Of a DNA stretch of 64,000 nt, positions 58,437 through 64,000 are shown piece after piece; within the stretch, counting starts at the first letter, position 1; each line of letters begins with the position of its first letter. The DNA comes from Woronichinia naegeliana WA131 (GTDB lineage: Bacteria > Cyanobacteriota > Cyanobacteriia > Cyanobacteriales > Microcystaceae): NCBI GenBank assembly GCA_025370055.1, contig CP073041.1, forward strand, positions 2,170,001-2,234,000, given 5' to 3'. The position numbers were made by a program, and so were the translations under genes. The notes under the pieces are model-generated. The model did no database searches. It saw only the letters and a list, made by a program, of their open reading frames with translations, and was not told the DNA's origin.

Positions 58437-58672
58437 AATTAAGGGAACTTTCAAGACGAACAAGGTTTATCCTGTGAGTTTTTTGAGCTACCCTTCGGTT
58501 TATGAGACAAGGATAAAATTTTCTCAGAATTTCTAAGTTTCTGAGAGGGTGTCCAAGATAAAACTCTGTCTTAAACCATTTTTCGGTTCTTGCAACCGTT
58601 GATAAACCCTAAATTTTAGGGAATCCACTTTATAAATTCCAACTCAACCAAGTCAAGTAGGAGATTCATTCA
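58437..58672 (+). promoter_or_regulatory. cpcB leader and ribosome site
   Basis: Long untranslated leader ending CAAGTAGGAGATTCATTCA, nearly the same as the Synechocystis cpcB ribosome site, with AGGAG at 58659-58663. Confidence 0.65.
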
Positions 58673-59191
58673 ATGTTTGACGTATTCACACGGGTTGTTT
58701 CCCAAGCTGATGCTCGCGGCGAGTATCTATCCAATAGCCAAATTGATGCTTTAAGTGCAACCGTTGCTGATGGTCTGAAACGTATTGATGCCGTTAACCG
58801 TTTGACAGGTAGTGCTTCTGCTATCGTCGCTAACGCTGCTCGTTCTTTATTTGCAGACCAACCCCAACTCATCCAACCCGGTGGAAACGCTTACACTCAT
58901 CGTCGTATGGCTGCTTGCTTACGTGACATGGACATCATCCTTCGTTATGTAACCTATGCAACCTTCACTGGTGATGCTTCCGTTCTCGAAGATCGTTGCT
59001 TAAATGGTCTCCGTGAAACCTATGTTGCTTTAGGTGTTCCTGGTGCTTCTGTTGCTGCTGGCGTTCAAAAAATGAAAGAAGCTGCTATTGCGATTGTTAG
59101 CGATACCAATGGTATTACCCGTGGCGATTGCAACTCTTTATATGCTGAAATCAGCGGCTACTTTGATCGCGCTGCTGCTGCTGTTGCTTAA
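58673..59191 (+). CDS. cpcB: C-phycocyanin beta subunit
   Basis: 172 residues, exact family length. Phycocyanobilin-binding cysteines C82 (MAACLRDMD) and C153 ([11 protein letters not shown]) are present, as is N72 (GGNAYTH), the asparagine methylated by CpcM. Forms the (alpha-beta) hexamers of phycobilisome rods. First gene of the cpc operon. Confidence 0.99.
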   Translation: MFDVFTRVVSQADARGEYLSNSQIDALSATVADGLKRIDAVNRLTGSASAIVANAARSLFADQPQLIQPGGNAYTHRRMAACLRDMDIILRYVTYATFTGDASVLEDRCLNGLRETYVALGVPGASVAAGVQKMKEAAIAIVSDTNGITRGDCNSLYAEISGYFDRAAAAVA

Positions 59192-59277
59192 TTGTTGCCC
59201 TTAGTTCTAGCAAATTAAGTTACTGCATTTTACCTATCTAGGAAACCTTTACACAATAACCGGGAGATACCAGAAAA

Positions 59278-59769
59278 ATGTCTAAAACCCCTTTAACCGA
59301 AGCCGTAGCTGCTGCTGATTCCCAAGGTCGCTACTTAAGCCCCAGCGAATTGCAAGTTGCTTTTGGTCGTCTGCGTCAAGCTAATTCTGGTTTGGCTGCT
59401 GCTAAAGCTTTGAGTGCTAATGCTAGCGGTTTAGTAAGCGGTGCTGCTCAAGCTGTTTATAACAAATTCCCCTACACCACCCAAACCCAAGGCAACAACT
59501 TTGCTGCTGACCAACGTGGTAAAGACAAGTGTGCTCGTGATATCGGTTACTATGTCCGTATCATCACCTATTGCTTAGTTGCTGGTGGTACTGGCCCCTT
59601 AGATGATTACCTCATCGCTGGCTTGGCTGAAATCAACCAAACCTTTGAACTTTCTCCTAGCTGGTATGTAGAAGCTCTTAAGTACATCCGTGCAAACCAT
59701 GGTTTGACTGGTGATGGTGCTTCCGAAGCTAATGGCTACATTGACTATGCGATCAATGCCCTAAGCTAG
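59278..59769 (+). CDS. cpcA: C-phycocyanin alpha subunit
   Basis: 163 residues. Bilin cysteine C85 in [13 protein letters not shown] (position 84 without Met). Starts [20 protein letters not shown] after a GGGAGATACC ribosome site. Pairs with CpcB. A hairpin follows before the linker genes. Confidence 0.99.
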   Translation: MSKTPLTEAVAAADSQGRYLSPSELQVAFGRLRQANSGLAAAKALSANASGLVSGAAQAVYNKFPYTTQTQGNNFAADQRGKDKCARDIGYYVRIITYCLVAGGTGPLDDYLIAGLAEINQTFELSPSWYVEALKYIRANHGLTGDGASEANGYIDYAINALS

Positions 59770-59787
59770 TCATCTCGATTTAACAAC

Positions 59788-59846
59788 GACCTGGAAAGGC
59801 GGAGGGCTGTTGACAATTTGTTAGCAATCTTCCGACTCTCCAGGTC
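59788..59846 (+). terminator. cpcA-cpcC intergenic hairpin (attenuator)
   Basis: Arms GACCTGGA and TCCAGGTC, extended imperfectly inward (AAGGCGGAG / CTTCCGACTC). No U-run. Such stem-loops lower linker expression relative to cpcBA and protect the abundant cpcBA transcript. Confidence 0.7.
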
Positions 59847-59890
59847 TTGGTGTATCTATGTTGATCTATAACAAGAAGGAGATTTAACTA

Positions 59891-60700
59891 GTGGGAATTA
59901 CCGTTGCAGCTTCCAGGCTGGGTGTTGAACCCTATAGCAATACGAATCCGATTGAACTGCGCCCCGATTTTAGCCAAGATGATGCTAATGCGGTTATCCG
60001 TGCAGTTTATCGCCAGGTATTGGGCAATGATTATGTGATGGAATCAGAACGGCTGAAAGGTGCAGAATCTTTACTCCGCAATGGTTCGATCAGTGTGCGG
60101 GATTTTGTGCGTAGCGTTGCTCAATCTGAACTCTATAAGGGAAAGTTTTTCTATAACAATTTCCAAACCAGAGTGATTGAACTGAATTACAAACATCTCC
60201 TCGGTCGCGCTCCCTACGATGAGTCGGAAGTGATTTTTCATTTAGACCTTTACGAAAATGAAGGGTTTGATGCTGAGATCGATTCCTATATTGATTCGGT
60301 GGAATATCAAGAAAATTTTGGGGAAAATATTGTTCCCTACTACCGTTTTAATAATCAAGTTGGCGATCGCACCGTTGGTTTTACCCGTATATTCGGTTTG
60401 TATCGTGGTTATGCGACTAGCGATCGCGCTCATGGCAAGGCCAAATTAACCAGGGAGTTAGCACAGAACAGTGTTTCTCCTATTTATATTGGTTCAACGG
60501 GTGAATCTTTACACGGGACCTCGGCTGGCAGTCGGAATCAATTTTATCGTCTGCGGGTGATTCAAGGGGCGGCTCCTGGACGGACGACTCGTGTACGTCG
60601 CAGCAGTGCGGAGGTGATTGTCTCCTATGAGCAATTATCCAATCAGTTGCAACAAATCAACCGTCAGGGTGGTACTGTCACCAGTATTACGTTGGCCTAG
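59891..60700 (+). CDS. cpcC2: Phycocyanin-associated rod linker (~30 kDa)
   Basis: 269 residues from GTG, ribosome site AAGGAG. Residues ~20-150: PBS linker domain ([46 protein letters not shown]); ~210-265: CpcD-like cap domain ([20 protein letters not shown], ending VTSITLA). Joins phycocyanin hexamers in rods. N-terminal half is nearly identical to the next gene's product. The C1/C2 name follows Synechocystis order and is tentative. Confidence 0.92.
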   Translation: MGITVAASRLGVEPYSNTNPIELRPDFSQDDANAVIRAVYRQVLGNDYVMESERLKGAESLLRNGSISVRDFVRSVAQSELYKGKFFYNNFQTRVIELNYKHLLGRAPYDESEVIFHLDLYENEGFDAEIDSYIDSVEYQENFGENIVPYYRFNNQVGDRTVGFTRIFGLYRGYATSDRAHGKAKLTRELAQNSVSPIYIGSTGESLHGTSAGSRNQFYRLRVIQGAAPGRTTRVRRSSAEVIVSYEQLSNQLQQINRQGGTVTSITLA

Positions 60701-60747
60701 TTGCAGACTCCCGTATTGAACTTATAATGGCAAGGAGAATTTAAACA

Positions 60748-61623
60748 GTGGCAGTTACAGTTGCAGCTTCTCGATTAGGGGTAGCTCCCTACAATGGAGC
60801 GGAACCAGTTGAGTTACGTCCCGATTTTAGTCAAGATGATGCTAATGCGGTTATCCGTGCAGTTTATCGTCAGGTGTTGGGCAACGATTATGTGATGGAA
60901 TCGGAACGCCTCAAAGGTGCAGAATCTTTGTTGCGGAATGGTTCGATCAATGTACGTGAGTTTGTTCGTACTGCTGCCAAGTCCGAACTCTATAAAGGAA
61001 AGTTTTTCTATAACAATTTCCAAACCAGAGTGATCGAATTAAACTATAAGCATCTGCTCGGTCGTGCTCCCTTTGATGAGTCGGAAGTGGTCTTTCATTT
61101 AGATCTCTACGAAAACGAAGGGTTTAATGCTGAGATCGATTCCTATATTGATTCGGTGGAATATCAAGAAAATTTTGGGGAAAATGTTGTTCCCTACTAC
61201 CGTTTTAATAATCAAATTGGCGATCGCGGGGTTGCTTTTCCCCGTTTGTTCCGTCTTTATCGCGGTTATGCCAATAGCGATCGTTCCCAGTTAGAGCGGA
61301 GTAATACTCGTTTAGCAACGGAATTAGGTCAAGGTTCAGTATCAGCGATTGTTGGCCCCAGTGGTGCTAACAGTGGTTGGGCCTATCGTCCTTCTAAAGC
61401 TGGCGTAACCCCCAGTAAAGCGTTGGGCGGTTCTGTTCCCTTCGGACAAGTCGGTAAATTGTTCCGCGTCGAAATTGCCGGGATGAAGTCCCAGGGCTAT
61501 CCTAAGGTTCGTCGTAGCAATAAGGCGATTATTGTTCCCTTTGAACAACTGAACAATACTTTAGAGCAAATTTATCGTTCTGGTGGCAAGGTTGCCAGCA
61601 TTACGCCGGCCAGCCTGAATTAA
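60748..61623 (+). CDS. cpcC1: Phycocyanin-associated rod linker (~33 kDa)
   Basis: 291 residues from GTG, ribosome site AAGGAG. Same domain order as its neighbour: PBS linker domain then CpcD-like domain ([20 protein letters not shown]). The region between ([39 protein letters not shown]) is longer. Bases as well as protein are very similar to cpcC2 in the linker domain, indicating recent duplication or gene conversion. Confidence 0.92.
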   Translation: MAVTVAASRLGVAPYNGAEPVELRPDFSQDDANAVIRAVYRQVLGNDYVMESERLKGAESLLRNGSINVREFVRTAAKSELYKGKFFYNNFQTRVIELNYKHLLGRAPFDESEVVFHLDLYENEGFNAEIDSYIDSVEYQENFGENVVPYYRFNNQIGDRGVAFPRLFRLYRGYANSDRSQLERSNTRLATELGQGSVSAIVGPSGANSGWAYRPSKAGVTPSKALGGSVPFGQVGKLFRVEIAGMKSQGYPKVRRSNKAIIVPFEQLNNTLEQIYRSGGKVASITPASLN

Positions 61624-61753
61624 TGAGATGGGGAAAAGGTAGAAAAGGCTCTTTATTTAGTATTTTTTCTAGGTAGGGAAGCATAATCACTCCTTTTCCT
61701 TATGTCTTGATTTTTTGCTTAGAAATTTTCAGTTTAGGAGCGAACAAAAGCTT

Positions 61754-61978
61754 ATGTTAGGTCAATTAGCTGGTGCGGCAAGTAATCGGTTATTCGTTTA
61801 TGAAGTTAGTGGCCTGCGTCAAACGGAAGAGAGCGGTAATAACGCTTATGATTTCCGTCGCAGTGGCAGTGTCTTCATGAAGGTGCCCTATGCCCGTATG
61901 AACGAAGAAATGCGCCGTATTACCCGTTTAGGCGGCACGATCGTCAGCATTAAACCCTATACGGCTGAAGAGGCCTAA
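61754..61978 (+). CDS. cpcD: Phycobilisome small rod-capping linker
   Basis: 74 residues starting MLGQLAGAASNRLFVYEVSG, with VPYARMNEEMRRITRLGGTI. It terminates rods at the periphery. The ATG follows TTAGGAGCGAAC; a 13-codon upstream extension of the frame is not part of the family. Last cpc gene here. Confidence 0.95.
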   Translation: MLGQLAGAASNRLFVYEVSGLRQTEESGNNAYDFRRSGSVFMKVPYARMNEEMRRITRLGGTIVSIKPYTAEEA

Positions 61979-62112
61979 TTAGTCCCTTTTTGGGGCTTGT
62001 TTCAAATAAAAGTCAGGATTTAAGAGGACATCAGTGGGTTTTCCCGTTGGTGTTTTTTATTGTTGTTTTTCGGTTAAGTTTGTTTTAATTTGTTAATATC
62101 CATGCTGTGTAT

Positions 62113-63111
62113 ATGGGATTAGACTTGATTACATCTAAACCTTCTATTCTTGGCCGCATTACTTATAGTCCGGCTTATACTTTGGTACCCACCTATGAAT
62201 GCTTTAATCGCTGTGAATATTGCAATTTCCGTGTTGATCCAGGGCAAGATTCTTGGTTGTCCTTAGAGAATGCCGATCAAAAATTGCGATCGCTGCAAAA
62301 TCGAGGCATTACCGAAATTCTAATTTTGAGTGGGGAAGTTCATCCGCGATCGCCCCGTCGAGAAGAGTGGTTTCAGCACATTTATCATTTATGTGAATTA
62401 GCATTATCACTCGGCTTTTTTCCCCATACCAATGTAGGCCCCTTAAGCTATCAAGAAATGGAACGTCTTAAGCAGGTCAATGTATCGATGGGATTAATGA
62501 TTGAACAAGTCACACCGAGATTATTAGAGACTGTTCACCGTCAGGCTCCGAGTAAACTGCCGGAACTCCGTTTACAACAATTACGATGGGCCGGAGAATT
62601 AAAGATTCCCTTTACAACGGGTATTTTATTAGGAATTGGGGAACGGGAAGAAGATTGGTGGGAAAGTTTAACCGCGATCGCCGCAGTGCAGGAACAATAC
62701 GGTCATATCCAAGAAGTGATTATTCAGCCCCAAAGTTTAGGACAAAAACAGGGTTTACAAATAAGTTCCTTTTCTCTAGCGAAACTTCCGCAGATTATTA
62801 CTAAAGCTAAGGCCATACTACCTCAGAGCATTACCCTACAAATTCCACCTAATTTAATTGTTGATCAACACATTTTATTAGCTTGCCTGGAGGCTGGAGT
62901 TAGAGATTTAGGAGGTATTAGCCCCATTGATGAAGTTAATCCCAGTTATCCCCATCAAGACTATCAAGAACTCAGCAAAATACTTCAGCGATCGGGTTGG
63001 GAATTGGTTTCCCGTTTACCTGTCTATCCAGCTTATTATTCCTGGCTTGATCCGATACTTCAGGAAAAGATCAATAAAACTGTAACAAAAAGTCAAGAAA
63101 ACTATCCTTGA
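62113..63111 (+). CDS. cofG: 7,8-didemethyl-8-hydroxy-5-deazariboflavin synthase subunit CofG
   Basis: 332 residues from ATG (GTG two codons upstream possible). Radical-SAM motif C30-C34-C37 in PTYECFNRCEYCNFR, then ILILSGEVHPRS, TNVGPLSYQEMERLK and GILLGIGEREEDWW. With CofH it builds FO (8-HDF), the deazaflavin antenna of class I photolyases; cyanobacteria have no F420 methanogenesis. Pairs logically with phrA at 15.8 kb. CofH is not in the window. Confidence 0.93.
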   Translation: MGLDLITSKPSILGRITYSPAYTLVPTYECFNRCEYCNFRVDPGQDSWLSLENADQKLRSLQNRGITEILILSGEVHPRSPRREEWFQHIYHLCELALSLGFFPHTNVGPLSYQEMERLKQVNVSMGLMIEQVTPRLLETVHRQAPSKLPELRLQQLRWAGELKIPFTTGILLGIGEREEDWWESLTAIAAVQEQYGHIQEVIIQPQSLGQKQGLQISSFSLAKLPQIITKAKAILPQSITLQIPPNLIVDQHILLACLEAGVRDLGGISPIDEVNPSYPHQDYQELSKILQRSGWELVSRLPVYPAYYSWLDPILQEKINKTVTKSQENYP

Positions 63112-63132
63112 GTACAATGTTGATTTTTGCTA

Positions 63133-64000
63133 TTATACAAATTCTAAATAATTCATGCTAACAATGCGATCGCGCCCTTCTGATTTAGCCTTGAATAACG
63201 CCTGATCAGTCCGACGAATAAAATCGGCCATCTCCATCATTGTGTTGGGAATGATGGTCATAATCCCCATACTCAGGGTAATATATTTGGACACAGAAGA
63301 ACTTTTGTGATGAATCGTTTGATGGGCGATGGCCGCTTTAATGCGCTGGGCCACTTTTTGAGCACCGCATTGAGAGGTGTTAGGCAGTACTAAAACAAAC
63401 TCTTCTCCCCCATAACGAGCTGCTAAATCAGTCGCTCTCTGACTCATTTTTTGAAGAATTTCTGCAATTTTCTTCAGACAGTCATCCCCCAGCAAATGTC
63501 CATAGGTATCATTATAGTTTTTAAAATAATCCACATCAATTAAAATTAACGACAGTGGATGTTGCTCTCTTATTGCCCGTTGCCATTCAGTCATAATATA
63601 TTCATCAAAACGACGACGATTGGCAATTCCCGTTAAACCATCCAACGATGCTAATAGGGATAACTGATGATTGGCTTTGAGCAGGGCCGCCTGAGAAAAT
63701 TCTAGAGCCGCTAACATGAGAGTCGTTCTCAATTCCTTAGCTGCCTCCATTTCGAGTATTTGCCAAGGTAGAGAAGTTGCTTTTACGATCTCTTTCCAGG
63801 TTTCAAAGGAGCCTTGGGGAGAAAGACGGGGAGTTTCTTTGGAATTGTCGGGTAATGTCTCATGGGGATCTCTTCCCCAATTAACAGTTTGAATAATTTC
63901 GGGACGAAACCAGAGTAAATGGTAAGAAGTCTGATTCAGAAAAATGGAAATACCTAACAGGCCACTAGCCACATTTTTAAAGGCGATCGCCTCGGGGTAA
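63133..64000 (-). CDS. Phytochrome-like GGDEF protein (5' end outside window)
   Basis: The minus-strand frame is open to the window edge. The first part is the end of a PHY domain (ASGLLGISIFLNQTSYHLLW, FRPEIIQTVNWGRDPHE, SFETWKEIVKATSLPW), followed by a helical linker and a GGDEF domain (~residues 130-285): DGLTGIANRRRFDEY, LILIDVDYFKNYNDTYGH, ARYGGEEFVLVLP (active-site GGEEF). A red-light-regulated diguanylate cyclase controlling c-di-GMP is expected. The GAF bilin domain must lie beyond the window. Confidence 0.85.
   Translation of the reverse strand, partial: YPEAIAFKNVASGLLGISIFLNQTSYHLLWFRPEIIQTVNWGRDPHETLPDNSKETPRLSPQGSFETWKEIVKATSLPWQILEMEAAKELRTTLMLAALEFSQAALLKANHQLSLLASLDGLTGIANRRRFDEYIMTEWQRAIREQHPLSLILIDVDYFKNYNDTYGHLLGDDCLKKIAEILQKMSQRATDLAARYGGEEFVLVLPNTSQCGAQKVAQRIKAAIAHQTIHHKSSSVSKYITLSMGIMTIIPNTMMEMADFIRRTDQALFKAKSEGRDRIVSMNYLEFV

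Overview
The window is cyanobacterial. It holds a complete phycocyanin operon (cpcB, cpcA, two rod linkers, cpcD), a KaiC3-type clock ATPase, the 3' part of a phytochrome-GGDEF gene, CofG and a matching photolyase. The HIP1 octamer GCGATCGC occurs throughout. The cpc gene order and promoter motifs resemble Synechocystis. Together with the heavy IS load they suggest a unicellular or colonial chroococcalean such as the Microcystis, Woronichinia or Synechocystis relatives; the species cannot be fixed from the sequence.

Layout. 0-4.3 kb: four same-strand genes for peptidoglycan-active proteins (lytic transglycosylase, GHL10 glycosidase-like, DUF2272, serine hydrolase), two of which share an N-terminal module. 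4.4-7.1 kb: a fused acyl-CoA synthetase/GNAT protein. 7.2-12.3 kb (minus): a sacsin-like GHKL ATPase behind a small tail-anchored coiled-coil protein, then rpsD and a LivG-type ATPase. 12.7-20.9 kb: housekeeping genes (AEC transporter broken by a 7-bp duplication, purE, TPR protein, NUDIX, phrA, LptA-, LptB- and LptF/G-like genes). 21.1-24.2 kb: an IS element with an ISKra4-type IS nested in its transposase, each with its own target duplication. 24.2-24.6 kb: a dense HIP1 cluster and an inverted-repeat element. 24.9-38.0 kb: SUI1 protein, kaiC3, DUF29, glgC, a Gly-rich secreted protein, adaptor/permease export genes, a folate-biopterin transporter, glcF.

38.0-46 kb is an accessory island: a 90-bp MITE-like repeat, Uma2, decayed DUF2442 and DUF5615 copies, a potassium channel, an AAA ATPase + DUF4435/TOPRIM pair resembling the PARIS anti-phage system, a second tail-anchored coiled-coil protein, DUF433/DUF5615 and DUF4160/DUF2442 modules, and an unusual fusion of three cold-shock-like domains to a probable PD-(D/E)xK nuclease-like domain. 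46-47.4 kb: thiC with a TPP riboswitch. 47.6-49.7 kb: a methyltransferase gene split by a second ISKra4-type copy. 49.8-52.2 kb: MEKHLA, dus, PEP-CTERM. 52.4-57.9 kb: an IS and MITE graveyard (truncated transposases, IS630 inside IS110) surrounding arsS-TVP38. 58-62 kb: the cpc operon with a long leader. 62-64 kb: cofG and the phytochrome-GGDEF.

Best candidates for new biology are the PARIS-like pair, the cold-shock/nuclease fusion, the sacsin-like ATPase with its coiled-coil neighbour, and the peptidoglycan-enzyme cluster. Family calls rest on motif recognition without database searches.
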